Part shown: positions 42,139 to 53,572 of the stretch, one piece after another
Numbering within the stretch: the stretch's first letter is position 1
Layout of the letters: the number at the start of each line of letters is the position of its first letter
NCBI GenBank assembly: GCA_002720475.1
Contig: PBIL01000006.1
Location: forward strand, 91,631 to 155,630
Direction of reading: 5' to 3'
Source of the DNA: Roseovarius sp.
GTDB lineage: Bacteria > Pseudomonadota > Alphaproteobacteria > Rhodobacterales > Rhodobacteraceae
DNA: 64,000 nt
Notes under the pieces: model-generated
Database searches by the model: none
Seen by the model: the letters and a program-made list of their open reading frames with translations, nothing else
What the model was told of the DNA's origin: nothing
Made by a program: the position numbers and the translations under genes

Positions 42139-42948
42139 TCACTGCTGCGAAACATCTATGCGGACGTCAAGCGCCTCGGCGGCCCCCCCGATCCGCATCC
42201 CGGATACCGGAGCGGCATCGGCATAGTCCAGCCCCGTCGCCACCCGCACATAGCGCGTATCCGGCGCGATCCCGTTCGACACATCGAAGCCGACCCAGCC
42301 CAGCCCCTCGACATGCGCCTCGACCCAGGCGTGCATGGCATCCTGCCCGGGGCGGTCGTCGAGCAAGAGATAGCCCGAGACATAGCGCGCCGGGATCTCC
42401 GCCAGCCGCGCGCAGGCGATAAAGACATGGGCGTGATCCTGGCACACGCCCCGCCCCGCCGCGATGGCCTCCTCCGCGCCCCAGCCGGGATGCGATGCCC
42501 CGACCTCGTAGGCGATGGCCGCGCGTATCTGCCCCGAGAGCGCGTGCAACCAGTCGAGCGTCGTCTCGCCCTGCACGCCGCGCACCATCTCGCGCACCCC
42601 AGCACCCGGCTGCGTGCGCGGCGTGTGCCTGCGATAGAGCCACAGCGGCGCGGGCCCGCGATGCCGCCCGACGATGCCGTGATTGTCCTCGAGCGCCACC
42701 AGCCCGCGGGAGAGCACGGCAACTTCCCTCGTGTCGCGCTCGAGGCTGACAAGCTCCACCACGTTGTTGTGGTGATCCTCGAAGGCGAGCTGCTTGGCTC
42801 CGCCGGTGATCTCGGTCGTCCAGTCAAGGACCGTCTGGTGCGGCGTGCTCTTGGGTGTCTTGCGAATCTGCTGGAGCGCGAAGGTGACCGGCTCGGCAAA
42901 GCGATAGCGGGTGCTGTGGTGGATCTCGATCTGCATGGGCTCACTCAT
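42139..42948 (-). CDS. Transglutaminase-like cysteine peptidase
   Basis: This 269-residue protein has the bacterial transglutaminase N-terminal region (MQIEIHHSTRYRFAEPVTFA) followed by the catalytic Cys in GRGVCQDHAHVFIACARLAE and the His in DAMHAWVEAHVEGLGWVGFD. It probably cleaves or transfers a peptide bond. The ATG at 42948 overlaps the alpha-E stop by 8 bases; an ATG at 42936 is equally possible. It sits 7 bases upstream of Anbu. Confidence 0.88.
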   Translation of the reverse strand: MSEPMQIEIHHSTRYRFAEPVTFALQQIRKTPKSTPHQTVLDWTTEITGGAKQLAFEDHHNNVVELVSLERDTREVAVLSRGLVALEDNHGIVGRHRGPAPLWLYRRHTPRTQPGAGVREMVRGVQGETTLDWLHALSGQIRAAIAYEVGASHPGWGAEEAIAAGRGVCQDHAHVFIACARLAEIPARYVSGYLLLDDRPGQDAMHAWVEAHVEGLGWVGFDVSNGIAPDTRYVRVATGLDYADAAPVSGMRIGGAAEALDVRIDVSQQ

Positions 42949-43876
42949 AAAATCGGAAATCGCCTTCGATCTGCGCCGCCACGTCGCCAAGCGCCGAAAG
43001 GACGCTCTGGATGAACTCGTGCAGCCCATAGTCGAAGATCGCCGAGACATCGTGCGAAAGATACCGGGTCTTGAGATCGCGCACCATGCGCAGCGATGCC
43101 GTTCGCCCCTCGGGATCGAGATAGCGCAGGTTATCCTCCATCTTCGTCGCGCAGAACGCAAGGCTGCGCGGCATCCGCCGGTCGAGCACGAGGAAATGCA
43201 CGATCTCGCGCGGACCGCCGCCCGCGCCATATTCCATGCGGAACCCGCCCCGCCCCGAGACCGCGCGCAGGATGCTTTCCCAGTGAACGTTGTCGATCGT
43301 CGTGCCGACCGCGCTGACCGAGGGCAGGAGCACGTAGTATTTCACATCGACGATCCGGGCGGTGAAATCGGCCCGCTCGAGAAACGTGCCGATCCGCAGG
43401 AAATCGAAGATCTCGTTGCGCATCATGGTGCCGAGGATCATGCCGCGCACCAGAGCGGTGCCCTGCCGGATGCGTTGCAGCACCTCGGGCAGGTCGCGTT
43501 CGGTCACCTTGCGGGAAAGGCTCTTGCAGGCCCCCATGTAGGCGGCGTTGATCGCCTCCCAGGCCTCTCCCGTGATCGCCGTGCGCACCAGCCGCGCGTT
43601 CTGCCGTGCCGCCTCGATGCAGCCGCGGATCGAGGACGGGTTGCCCCTGTCGCGCAGCATCCAGTTGATCGCCGCTTCCTTCGTGACCTCCTCATGCGCC
43701 GCCATGAAGGCCGGGTAGGCACCGGTGGTTTGCAGGATCGAGGCCCATTCGCGCGCATCGTCCCCCAGCCGGGTGAGCGCGATCCGCTGCCCGGTCTCGA
43801 TCAGCCGTGAGGTGTTCTCGGCCCGCTCGAGATAGCGTGACATCCAGAACAGGCCGTTGGCCGTCTTGCCCAGCAT
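42941..43876 (-). CDS. Alpha-E domain protein
   Basis: This 311-residue, all-helical alpha-E (DUF403) protein starts with the typical GLFWMSRYLERAENTSRLIE and contains DNVHWESILRAVSG. These proteins regularly neighbour the circularly permuted ATP-grasp enzyme and the transglutaminase and have been predicted to work with them in making a peptide modification. No biochemical activity is established to my knowledge. It follows the ATP-grasp gene after 5 bases. Confidence 0.88.
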   Translation of the reverse strand: MLGKTANGLFWMSRYLERAENTSRLIETGQRIALTRLGDDAREWASILQTTGAYPAFMAAHEEVTKEAAINWMLRDRGNPSSIRGCIEAARQNARLVRTAITGEAWEAINAAYMGACKSLSRKVTERDLPEVLQRIRQGTALVRGMILGTMMRNEIFDFLRIGTFLERADFTARIVDVKYYVLLPSVSAVGTTIDNVHWESILRAVSGRGGFRMEYGAGGGPREIVHFLVLDRRMPRSLAFCATKMEDNLRYLDPEGRTASLRMVRDLKTRYLSHDVSAIFDYGLHEFIQSVLSALGDVAAQIEGDFRFYE

Positions 43877-43881
43877 CGCGC

Positions 43882-45306
43882 TCAGTCCTCCAGAACCCAG
43901 GTGTCCTTGGTCCCCCCGCCCTGCGACGAGTTGACCACGAGCGAGCCCTTCTTCAGCGCCACCCGCGTCAGCCCGCCGGGGGTGACATTGATGCTGCCCG
44001 GGCTCACAAGCACGAAGGGCCGCAGGTCCACATGCCGCGGCACCAGCCCCGCGCGCGTGAAGACCGGCACCGTCGAGAGGCTGAGCGTGGGCTGCGCGAT
44101 ATAGTTGCCGGGCCGCGCCCTGAGCTTGCGGCGAAAGGCGGCGATCTCCTTGCGGCTCGCGGTCGGGCCGATCAGCATGCCGTAGCCGCCCGAGCCATGC
44201 ACCTCCTTGACCACCAGATCGCCCAGATTGTCGAGCACATGGGCCAGCGCATCGGGCTCCGAACAGCGCCAGGTCTGCACGTTCTGCAGGAGCGGGCGCT
44301 CGCCGGTGTAGAATTCCACGATCTCGGGCATGTAGCTGTAGATCGCCTTGTCGTCGGCGATCCCCGTGCCGGGCGCATTGGCAATGGTGATGCCGCCCGC
44401 GCGATAGACATCCATGATCCCCGGCACGCCGAGCGTGCTCTCCGGGTTGAAGTTGAGCGGGTCGAGAAAATCGTCGTCCACCCGGCGATAGAGCACGTCG
44501 ATGGGTTTGTAGCCGCGCGTCGTGCGCATCGCCACCCGCCCGTCCACCACCCGCAGGTCGTGCCCCTCCACAAGCTCCACCCCCATCTGGTCGGCCAGGA
44601 AGGCGTGCTCGAAATAGGCCGAGTTGTAGATCCCCGGCGTCAGCACCGCCACCACCGGATCGCCCGCCGCGCATCCCGGCGCGCTTGCCGCAAGCGAGCG
44701 GCGCAGCTCGAACGGATAGGTCTGCACGGGCCGCACCCGGATGCGTGAGAAAAGCTCCGGGAACATGCGCAGCATGGTCTCGCGGTTCTCGAGCATGTAG
44801 CTCACGCCCGACGGGGTGCGCGCATTGTCCTCGAGCACGTAGAACTCCCCCGGCCCGGTGCGCACGAGGTCGATGCCGACGATATGGGTATAGACGCCGC
44901 CCGGCGGTTCCACCCCGATCATGTGCGGCAGGAAGGCATCGTTGCGGCGGATCATCTCCTCGGGGATGCGGCCCGCCTTCACGATCTCCTGCTTGTGGTA
45001 GATGTCGTGCAGAAAGGCGTTGATGGCGCGCACGCGCTGCTCGATCCCGCGCGACAGCCGCGCCCATTCCGGCCCGGAGATGATGCGCGGGATGATGTCG
45101 AAGGGGATGAGCCGCTCCTCCGCCTCGGCCTTGCCATAGACATTGAAGGTGATGCCGGTGAGACGGAACAGCTCTTCGGCCTCGCGCTGCTTGGCGCGCA
45201 GGCGCTTCGGATCCTCGCCCTCGAACCAGGCGTGAAAGGCGCGGTAAGGCTCGCGCAGACAGCCGTCACGCCCCCACATCTCGTCGAAGATCTCCGTCTC
45301 GCTCAT
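43882..45306 (-). CDS. Circularly permuted ATP-grasp peptide ligase-like protein
   Basis: This 474-residue protein of the DUF404/DUF407 type (circularly permuted ATP-grasp) contains RRNDAFLPHMIGVEPPGGVY, YVLEDNARTPSGVSYMLENR, VVKEVHGSGGYGMLIG and RHVDLRPFVL. It is expected to form an amide bond using ATP. The ATG at 45306 has AGGAGAG upstream; the reading frame continues further upstream without a better start. It is the first gene of the unit alpha-E, transglutaminase, Anbu, all transcribed leftward. About 160 bases separate it from the next upstream gene and should carry the promoter. Confidence 0.9.
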   Translation of the reverse strand: MSETEIFDEMWGRDGCLREPYRAFHAWFEGEDPKRLRAKQREAEELFRLTGITFNVYGKAEAEERLIPFDIIPRIISGPEWARLSRGIEQRVRAINAFLHDIYHKQEIVKAGRIPEEMIRRNDAFLPHMIGVEPPGGVYTHIVGIDLVRTGPGEFYVLEDNARTPSGVSYMLENRETMLRMFPELFSRIRVRPVQTYPFELRRSLAASAPGCAAGDPVVAVLTPGIYNSAYFEHAFLADQMGVELVEGHDLRVVDGRVAMRTTRGYKPIDVLYRRVDDDFLDPLNFNPESTLGVPGIMDVYRAGGITIANAPGTGIADDKAIYSYMPEIVEFYTGERPLLQNVQTWRCSEPDALAHVLDNLGDLVVKEVHGSGGYGMLIGPTASRKEIAAFRRKLRARPGNYIAQPTLSLSTVPVFTRAGLVPRHVDLRPFVLVSPGSINVTPGGLTRVALKKGSLVVNSSQGGGTKDTWVLED

Positions 45307-45469
45307 CGGCTCTCCTTCCTGCGCCAGAGCAAACGCGAGACGGGATCGCGGCTCCAGCGGCAAGCGGACTCCGGCCCGCGCAAGGGCCGCTTCCGCCTGA
45401 AAATCCAGCATACGCGCATTTGTTGCCGGTTTTCTAGGCTTTTTGACGGCGCCATGACAGGGTGCGGGC

Positions 45470-46126
45470 TCAGGTCGCGCGCCCCTCCAGCCCCGCCGCC
45501 TCGGCCTCCGATGCCCCGGGAATGCGCATCTCGAAGGTTTCGGAGATCACCGCGTAATCGTGATAGCCCATCCGGGCGATCGGCCGGATCGTGGGGATGT
45601 CAAGCCGCCCCTCGGGGGTGAGCACGCGGTCATCGACATGGATGCGCATGACCTGGCCAAAGACCACATCGACCGTGCCCACAGGCCCGTTGCCCGGCAA
45701 CCGCGTGGTCGAGAGATACCGGCACTCGAAATGCGCGGGGCTCTCGGCCACGCGCGGCCCCGGCGCGTCGATGCAGGCGGCCTTGCTCACGCCCGCGCGG
45801 GCGAACTCGTCCACCTCCGGGCCGAGCGCCATGGCCGAGACGTTGACCGCCTCTCGCAGGTCCCATGTCGCCATGTTCCACACGAACCAGCCGGTTTCCT
45901 CGGCGTTGAGCACCGTGTCCTTGCGCCGCCCGTCGGGATAGCCGTTGGCGGCGAACATCACCATCGGCGGATCGAAGGTCAGGTTCTGCCACTGGCTGTA
46001 GGGCGCGAGATTGGCAATGCCGTCGCCGCTGATGGTCGAGAGCCAGCCGATCGGGCGCGGCACGGTGCAGGACTTGAACGGGCTGAAGGGCAGCGGGCAG
46101 GGCTCGGTTCCGGGGGCGTAATGCAT
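45470..46126 (-). CDS. Flavin reductase-like domain protein
   Basis: This 218-residue protein has the FMN-binding split-barrel of the flavin reductase-like family: FKSCTVPRPIGWLSTISGDG, NLAPYSQWQNLTFDPPMVMF and TGWFVWNMATWDLREAVN. It probably binds FMN and either supplies reduced flavin or acts as an oxidoreductase. It begins 8 bases after hutU on the same strand, so it is probably transcribed as the tail of the hut operon, although it is not a standard Hut enzyme. Confidence 0.85.
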   Translation of the reverse strand: MHYAPGTEPCPLPFSPFKSCTVPRPIGWLSTISGDGIANLAPYSQWQNLTFDPPMVMFAANGYPDGRRKDTVLNAEETGWFVWNMATWDLREAVNVSAMALGPEVDEFARAGVSKAACIDAPGPRVAESPAHFECRYLSTTRLPGNGPVGTVDVVFGQVMRIHVDDRVLTPEGRLDIPTIRPIARMGYHDYAVISETFEMRIPGASEAEAAGLEGRAT

Positions 46127-46134
46127 GGCGGCTC

Positions 46135-47817
<1,683 letters not shown>

Positions 47818-47819
47818 GG

Positions 47820-48611
47820 TCAGCCTCTCAGGTCCGGGGCCAGCGCGGCCAGGTCATGCAGGATATCCGCCAGCACCGGGCGCAGCGTCCCGGCGCGGGC
47901 GGGGTCATAGGCGAAGGGCGGGGATTCCGAAGCCAGATACGCGGATTGCGCCAGTTCCATCTGGATCGCGTGAACCCCCTCTTCGGGGCGGCCGTAATGG
48001 CGCGTGCACCAGCCGCCCTTGAAACGGCCGTCAAGCACGGTGGGCCGGCCCGTGGCGCGGCACCGCGCCAGCGCAACCTGCGCGAGGCGCGCGTCGCAGC
48101 TGCGCCCCTCCGCCGTGCCGATGTTGAAGTCAGGCAAGGTGCCCTCGAAGAGAAACGGGATACGCGAGCGGATCGAATGGCAATCGTAGAGGATCGCCAC
48201 CCCGTGCCGCGCGCGCACCCGGTCCAGCTCGGCGGCAAGGGCCGCGTGATAGGGTGCGTGCCAGGCCACGCGCCGCGCCTCGATCTCGGCGGCACCGGGG
48301 GGCGTGTCCCAGATCGGCTCCCCGTCGAAATCGGTCAGCGGCACAAGGCCCGTGCTGTTCTGCCCCGGATAGAGGCTCGTGCCCTCGGGCGGGCGGTTGG
48401 CGTCGATCACATAGCGATGGAAGGTGGCGCGCACCGTGGTCGCGCCGGGCAGCAGCCCGTCATAAAGCCGGTCCACATGCCAGTCCGTATCGGCCAGAAG
48501 CCGCCCGCGCGCGTTGAGCTTCGCCATGATCCCGGGCGGGACATGGGTGCCCACATGCGGCAGGCCCAGCACCACCGGGCCGTCGCCGCGCGCCACCACG
48601 ACCGGCGTCAT
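47820..48611 (-). CDS. hutG: N-formylglutamate deformylase
   Basis: This 263-residue N-formylglutamate amidohydrolase has [67 protein letters not shown] and the [20 protein letters not shown] segment, all typical of the HutG of the HutF pathway. It releases glutamate and formate in the last step. Its ATG overlaps the hutH stop by 4 bases. Together with hutF it shows that this organism uses the five-step route with no direct formiminoglutamase. Confidence 0.95.
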   Translation of the reverse strand: MTPVVVARGDGPVVLGLPHVGTHVPPGIMAKLNARGRLLADTDWHVDRLYDGLLPGATTVRATFHRYVIDANRPPEGTSLYPGQNSTGLVPLTDFDGEPIWDTPPGAAEIEARRVAWHAPYHAALAAELDRVRARHGVAILYDCHSIRSRIPFLFEGTLPDFNIGTAEGRSCDARLAQVALARCRATGRPTVLDGRFKGGWCTRHYGRPEEGVHAIQMELAQSAYLASESPPFAYDPARAGTLRPVLADILHDLAALAPDLRG

Positions 48612-50134
48612 GGCCGCACCCCCTCGATCCCCGCCGCCCGGATCAGCGCGCCGGAGCGGATCATCCCCGCCGCACGCTCCAGATCCGGGGCAAGGAACCG
48701 GTCCGCCCCGAGCGGCGCCACCTCGGCGCGCAGCGCCGCCAGCACCGCCCGAAGACGCGGCGATGTCCGCAGCGGCGCGCGAAACTCGATGCCCTGCGCG
48801 GCGCAGATCGCCTCCACCCCGAGGATGACCGCAAGGTTGCGCGCCATCCGCCCCAGCCGCCGCGCGCCATGGGCGGCCATGCTCACATGGTCCTCCTGAT
48901 TGGCCGAGGTCGGCGTCGAATCGGTCGAGCAGGGATTGGCCAGGTGCTTGTTCTCGCTCATCAGGGCGGCGGTCGTCACCTCGGCGATCATCATCCCCGA
49001 ATTGAGCCCCGGCGCGGGCGTGAGAAAGGGCGGCAGGTCATGGCTCAGCGTCGGATCGACCATGAGCGCCACGCGCCGCTGCGCGATGGCCCCGATCTCG
49101 GCCAGCGCCAGCGCGATGATGTCGGCGGCAAAGGCCACCGGCTCGGCATGGAAATTCCCGCCCGAGACGATCCGCCCGGGCCCGAGCACCAGCGGATTGT
49201 CGGTCACGGCATTGGCCTCGGTCTCCAGCGTGCGGCCCGCCTGCCGCAGCAGGTCGAGCGCGGCCCCGGCCACCTGGGGCTGGCAGCGGATGCAATAGGG
49301 ATCCTGCACGCGCGTGTCGCCCTCGCGGTGGCTCTCGCGGATTTCCGAGCCCGCCATCAGCGCGCGCATCTCTCGCGCCACCTCGATCTGTCCGGCATGG
49401 CCGCGCAGCGCGTGGATCTCGGGCTGCAAGGGCGCGGTGGAGCCCATGATCGCATCGGTGGACAGGGCCGCCGTCACCATCGAGGCCACGGCCCCGCGCC
49501 AGCCCTCGAAGAGCGCCGCAAGCGCCAGCGCGGTGGAAAACTGCGTGCCGTTGATGAGCGCAAGCCCCTCCTTCGGGCCAAGCACCACGGAACGAAGCCC
49601 CGCCCGCGCCAGCGCCTCGCCGCCCGGCAGGCGCGCATCCCCGATCACCGCCTCGCCCGCGCCGATCATCACCGCGGCCATATGCGCCAGCGGTGCCAGA
49701 TCACCCGACGCCCCCACGGATCCCTGCACCGGCACCACCGGCACCACGCCAGCCGCCAGCATCCCCTCGATCAGCGCCACGATCTCCCAGCGCACGCCAG
49801 AGGCCCCGCGCCCCAGGCTGAGAAGCTTCAGCGCCATCATCAGCCGGGTCGTGGCCGGATCGAGCGGCTCGCCCACGCCGCAGCAATGCGACAGGATCAG
49901 GTTGCGTTGCAGCGTCGCCGTGTCCCCGGCGGCGATCTTGACCGAGGCGAGCTTGCCGAAGCCGGTATTGACGCCATAGACCGCATCGGTGCCGCGCACG
50001 GCCTCGGCCACCAGCGCCGCCGACGCCTCGACCGCGCCGCGCGCGCCGGGATCGAGCCGCGCCGCCGCCCCCTCGCGCCAGAGCGTCTCGAGCTGCGCGA
50101 GCGTGGCCGCGCCGGGGGTGAGGGTCAGGGTCAT
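48608..50134 (-). CDS. hutH: Histidine ammonia-lyase
   Basis: This 508-residue lyase removes ammonia from histidine to give urocanate. The Ala-Ser-Gly triad that cyclises to the MIO cofactor is in [14 protein letters not shown] (about residue 143). [14 protein letters not shown] and [13 protein letters not shown] are family hallmarks, and SQ.DHVSM-type residues ([18 protein letters not shown]) are near the end. The ATG at 50134 overlaps the hutI stop (ATGA). Confidence 0.97.
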   Translation of the reverse strand: MTLTLTPGAATLAQLETLWREGAAARLDPGARGAVEASAALVAEAVRGTDAVYGVNTGFGKLASVKIAAGDTATLQRNLILSHCCGVGEPLDPATTRLMMALKLLSLGRGASGVRWEIVALIEGMLAAGVVPVVPVQGSVGASGDLAPLAHMAAVMIGAGEAVIGDARLPGGEALARAGLRSVVLGPKEGLALINGTQFSTALALAALFEGWRGAVASMVTAALSTDAIMGSTAPLQPEIHALRGHAGQIEVAREMRALMAGSEIRESHREGDTRVQDPYCIRCQPQVAGAALDLLRQAGRTLETEANAVTDNPLVLGPGRIVSGGNFHAEPVAFAADIIALALAEIGAIAQRRVALMVDPTLSHDLPPFLTPAPGLNSGMMIAEVTTAALMSENKHLANPCSTDSTPTSANQEDHVSMAAHGARRLGRMARNLAVILGVEAICAAQGIEFRAPLRTSPRLRAVLAALRAEVAPLGADRFLAPDLERAAGMIRSGALIRAAGIEGVRP

Positions 50135-51330
50135 TCGCGGCCTCCGAAGATGCGGGCATGAAGCGGGTTGAAACCGATGCGCCAGGAGAGTTCCGCCGGG
50201 TTCTCGACATTCCACACGGCCAGATCGGCGCGCAGACCCGCCGCGATCCGCCCGCAATCCGAAAGGCCCAGCGCACGCGCGGCATGGACCGTCACCCCGC
50301 GCAGCGCCTCCTCGGGCGTGAGACCGAAAAGCGTGCAGCCCATGTTCATCGTGAGCAGAATCGAGGTCACCGGAGAGGTGCCGGGATTGCAATCGGTGGC
50401 AAGCGCCATCGGCACGCCCTGCGCGCGGAACGCCGCGACGGGGGGCAGCTGCGTCTCGCGCAGGGTGTAGAAGGCACCGGGCAGAAGCACCGCGACCGTG
50501 CCCGCAGCAGCCATGAGCGCGGCATCCTCCGCCGTGGCATATTCCACATGATCGGCCGAGAGCGCGCCGTAGCGCGCCGCAAGCGCCGTGCCGCCCCGAT
50601 GGCTCAGCTGCTCGGCATGGAGCTTGACCGGCAGGCCGAGCGCGCGGGCCGCATCGAACATGCGGGCGATCTGCGCGGTGTCAAACGCGATCCCCTCGCA
50701 GAACCCGTCCACCGCATCCACCAGCCCCTCGGCATGGGCGGTGTGCAGCGCGGGCAGGCAGACCTCGTTCATATAGTCATCGGCGCGCCCCTTGTACTCG
50801 GGCGGGCAGGCATGGGCGGCAAGATATGTCGTGCGCACCCGCACCGGACGCAGTTGCCCGAGGCGGCGCGCGGCGCGCAGCATCCGCAGCTCGGTCTCCG
50901 GCTCCAGCCCGTAGCCCGATTTCACCTCGATTGCCGTCACCCCCTCGGCCAGCAGCGCGTCAAGCCGCGGCAGCGCCTGCGCGACCAGATCCCCCTCCGA
51001 CGCGGCCCGCGTCGCGGCCACGGTCGAGAGGATCCCGCCGCCGGCGCGTGCGATCTCCTCATAGCTTGCCCCCTCCAGGCGCATCTCGAACTCGCGCGCG
51101 CGATCCCCGGCAAAGACGATATGGGTATGGCAGTCGATCGGCGCGGGCGTGATCAGCCACCCGCCCATGTCGCGCCGGGCGGCATCGGCATGACCGGCGG
51201 GCAGATCGGCCTCCGGCCCCACCCAGAGGATGCGCGCCTGATCATGCACGAGGGCACCCGCCTCCACCATCCCGTAGCCTGGACCGTCAAGCGTGGCGAT
51301 ACGGGCATTGCCGAGGATTTCCTTGGGCAT
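50131..51330 (-). CDS. hutI: Imidazolonepropionase
   Basis: This 399-residue metal-dependent amidohydrolase opens the imidazolone ring to give formiminoglutamate. It has the metal site [50 protein letters not shown] and the late [27 protein letters not shown] precedes the ATG at 51330. It is the first gene of the leftward hut operon, which reads from the promoter at 51383-51411. Confidence 0.96.
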   Translation of the reverse strand: MPKEILGNARIATLDGPGYGMVEAGALVHDQARILWVGPEADLPAGHADAARRDMGGWLITPAPIDCHTHIVFAGDRAREFEMRLEGASYEEIARAGGGILSTVAATRAASEGDLVAQALPRLDALLAEGVTAIEVKSGYGLEPETELRMLRAARRLGQLRPVRVRTTYLAAHACPPEYKGRADDYMNEVCLPALHTAHAEGLVDAVDGFCEGIAFDTAQIARMFDAARALGLPVKLHAEQLSHRGGTALAARYGALSADHVEYATAEDAALMAAAGTVAVLLPGAFYTLRETQLPPVAAFRAQGVPMALATDCNPGTSPVTSILLTMNMGCTLFGLTPEEALRGVTVHAARALGLSDCGRIAAGLRADLAVWNVENPAELSWRIGFNPLHARIFGGRE

Positions 51331-51382
51331 CTTTCCTCCGGAGAGCGACGATTCGCGCTTGCATTGCGCTCTATCAATATTC

Positions 51383-51411
51383 ATTATGTATGCACATAAA
51401 ATTCCTGTCAA
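51383..51411 (-). promoter_or_regulatory. hutI promoter overlapping a probable HutC operator
   Basis: Read leftward, TTGACA (complement of 51406-51411), 17 bases, then CATAAT (complement of 51383-51388) gives a strong sigma-70 match 53 bases upstream of hutI. The inverted repeat TTATGT-ATGC-ACATAA lies at 51384-51399, across the -10 and spacer. HutC is a GntR-type repressor released by urocanate, and its gene is part of the divergent unit. Binding here would block both directions. Confidence 0.65.
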
Positions 51412-51433
51412 CCCATGTGACACGAGGCACGGC

Positions 51434-52795
51434 ATGACGGTTCTCTGGGCGGATCGGGCGCTTCTGCCCGACGGATGGGCGCGCGGCGTGCGCGTCGGGA
51501 TCGACGGCGCAGGGCGCATCGGCGGCGTCGCCCGCGACACGCCCCCCGAGGGCGAGCGCCACGCCATCCTCCTGCCCGCCCCCGCCAACCTTCACAGCCA
51601 CGCCTTTCAGCGCGCCATGGCCGGGCTGACCGAGCGGCGCGGACCCGATCCGCGCGACAGCTTCTGGACCTGGCGGCAGCTCATGTTCCGCTTCCTCGAC
51701 CGGCTCACGCCCGAGGATGTGGAGGCCATCGCCGCCTTCGTGCAGATGGAAATGCTGGAGGCGGGCTATACCTGCAATGTCGAGTTCCACTACCTGCACC
51801 ACGCCCCCGGCGGGCAGCCCTACGACAACCTTGCAGAGATGTCGGCGCGCATCGCCTCGGCCGCGGGGCAGAGCGGCATCGGCCTCACCCTCCTGCCGGT
51901 GCATTACCAGTTCGGCGGCTGCGACCGCCGCGCGCTCGGCCCCGGTCAGGCGCGCTTCGGCACCGACCCGGAGGGCTTCGCCCGCCTGCACGAGGCCGCC
52001 GGTGCCGCCCTCGCCCCCCTGCCCGCCGACACCGCGCTCGGCGTGGCCCCCCACAGCCTGCGCGCCGTCAGCCCCGAGGGGCTGCGCGCGGTGACAACGC
52101 TGGGCCACGGGCCCGTTCACATGCACCTTGCCGAACAGCTGGCCGAGGTCGAGGAGGTGCAGGCGGCGCGCGGCGCGCGGCCCGTGGAATGGCTCCTGGC
52201 CAACATGGCCGTCGATGCCCGCTGGTGCCTCGTCCACTGCACGCAGATGCAGCCGCACGAAACCCGGGCGCTTGCCGCCACCGGCGCGGTGGCCGGGCTC
52301 TGCCCGATCACCGAAAGCTCGCTGGGCGACGGGATCTTCGACGCGGTGCGCTGGTGCGGCGCGGGCGGGCGGCTTGGCATCGGCTCGGACAGCAATATCC
52401 GCATCGCGCTCTCGGAAGAGCTGCGTACGCTGGAATATTCGCAGCGCCTGCGCGACCGCTCGCGCGCCGCGCTCGCCCGGCCCGGTGCCTCGACCGGGCG
52501 GGTTCTTTATGACGCGGCGCTCCGGGGCGGCGCGCAGGCGGCGGGCCGCGCGGCAGGGGCCATCGCTCCGGGCCTCTGGGCCGATCTCCTGACGCTCGAC
52601 GGCGCGGCCATCGACCTTGCGGGGCGCGACGGCGACACGCTGCTCGATACCTGGATCTTCGCGGGCGATGACCGGATGGTGCGCGATGTCTGGGCGGCGG
52701 GGCGCCCCCTCGTGCGCGACGGCCGCCACCATGCGCGCGACGCGATCCGCGAAGCCTATGCCGCCACGCTGCACCGGCTGCGGGACGCGCTCTGA
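51434..52795 (+). CDS. hutF: Formimidoylglutamate deiminase
   Basis: This 453-residue amidohydrolase converts N-formiminoglutamate to N-formylglutamate. Family motifs are [74 protein letters not shown] and [20 protein letters not shown]. The ATG at 51434 lies just right of the shared hut control region. hutC overlaps its stop by one base (TGATG). Confidence 0.96.
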   Translation: MTVLWADRALLPDGWARGVRVGIDGAGRIGGVARDTPPEGERHAILLPAPANLHSHAFQRAMAGLTERRGPDPRDSFWTWRQLMFRFLDRLTPEDVEAIAAFVQMEMLEAGYTCNVEFHYLHHAPGGQPYDNLAEMSARIASAAGQSGIGLTLLPVHYQFGGCDRRALGPGQARFGTDPEGFARLHEAAGAALAPLPADTALGVAPHSLRAVSPEGLRAVTTLGHGPVHMHLAEQLAEVEEVQAARGARPVEWLLANMAVDARWCLVHCTQMQPHETRALAATGAVAGLCPITESSLGDGIFDAVRWCGAGGRLGIGSDSNIRIALSEELRTLEYSQRLRDRSRAALARPGASTGRVLYDAALRGGAQAAGRAAGAIAPGLWADLLTLDGAAIDLAGRDGDTLLDTWIFAGDDRMVRDVWAAGRPLVRDGRHHARDAIREAYAATLHRLRDAL

Positions 52796-53496
52796 TGACG
52801 GCACCGGTGCTTACCTCCTGGCAGGCCGTGGCCGACGAGGTGCTGGCCCGCATCCGCCGCCGGGACTGGGCACCGGGCGATCTCATCCCCAACGAGGTCG
52901 ATCTCGCGGGCGAGATGGGCTGCGCGCGCACCACCGTCAACCGCGCCCTGCGCCACCTGGCCGAGGCGGGCTATCTGGAGCGGCGGCGCAAGGCGGGCAC
53001 GCGCGTGGCGCTCAACCCGGTGCGCCGCGCCACGCTGCGCATCCCCGTCATCCGCGAGGAGGTGGAGGCGCGCGGCGCGCGCTACGATCACGCCCTCATC
53101 CGGCGCGAGGAGGGCACGCCGCCGCTCGCCGTGCGCAGCCATCTCGGCCTTGGACCCGAGCGGCCCCTCCTGCATGTCGTGGCGCTGCACCTTGCCGATG
53201 GCGCGCCCTACGCGCATGAGGATCGCTGGGTGGATACCGAAACCGTGCCGGGCTTCGCCGCGCTCGACCTCACGCAACAGAGCGCCAATGCCTGGCTGGT
53301 GCAGAACGTGCCCTATACGCGCGGCACGCTCACGCTCTCGGCGGCCGCGGCGGGGCCGGAAACCGCTCAGGCGCTCGGCTGTGCCCCCGGTGCCGCGCTC
53401 TTCACGCTGGAGCGCACGACATGGAAGGAGGCCCACCCCATCACCTGGGTGCGCCTGAGCTACCCGCCCGGCCACCGCCTCGTCACAGAGCTCTGA
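52795..53496 (+). CDS. hutC: GntR-family histidine utilisation repressor HutC
   Basis: This 233-residue regulator has an N-terminal winged helix of the GntR type (about 10-75: GDLIPNEVDLAGEMGCARTT, VNRALRHLAEAGYLERRRKA). A C-terminal UTRA effector domain (about 90-230) includes HEDRWVDTETVPGFAALDLT and NAWLVQNVPYT. HutC proteins bind urocanate and repress hut genes. Its operon position and the nearby operator support autoregulation. Confidence 0.92.
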   Translation: MTAPVLTSWQAVADEVLARIRRRDWAPGDLIPNEVDLAGEMGCARTTVNRALRHLAEAGYLERRRKAGTRVALNPVRRATLRIPVIREEVEARGARYDHALIRREEGTPPLAVRSHLGLGPERPLLHVVALHLADGAPYAHEDRWVDTETVPGFAALDLTQQSANAWLVQNVPYTRGTLTLSAAAAGPETAQALGCAPGAALFTLERTTWKEAHPITWVRLSYPPGHRLVTEL

Positions 53497-53572
53497 GCCG
53501 CGCGGCAAAAACCGTTTACCGGACCGGCCCGATGCGCTACCCCACAGACGAGGCCGAAAAGGGTGACAGGCG

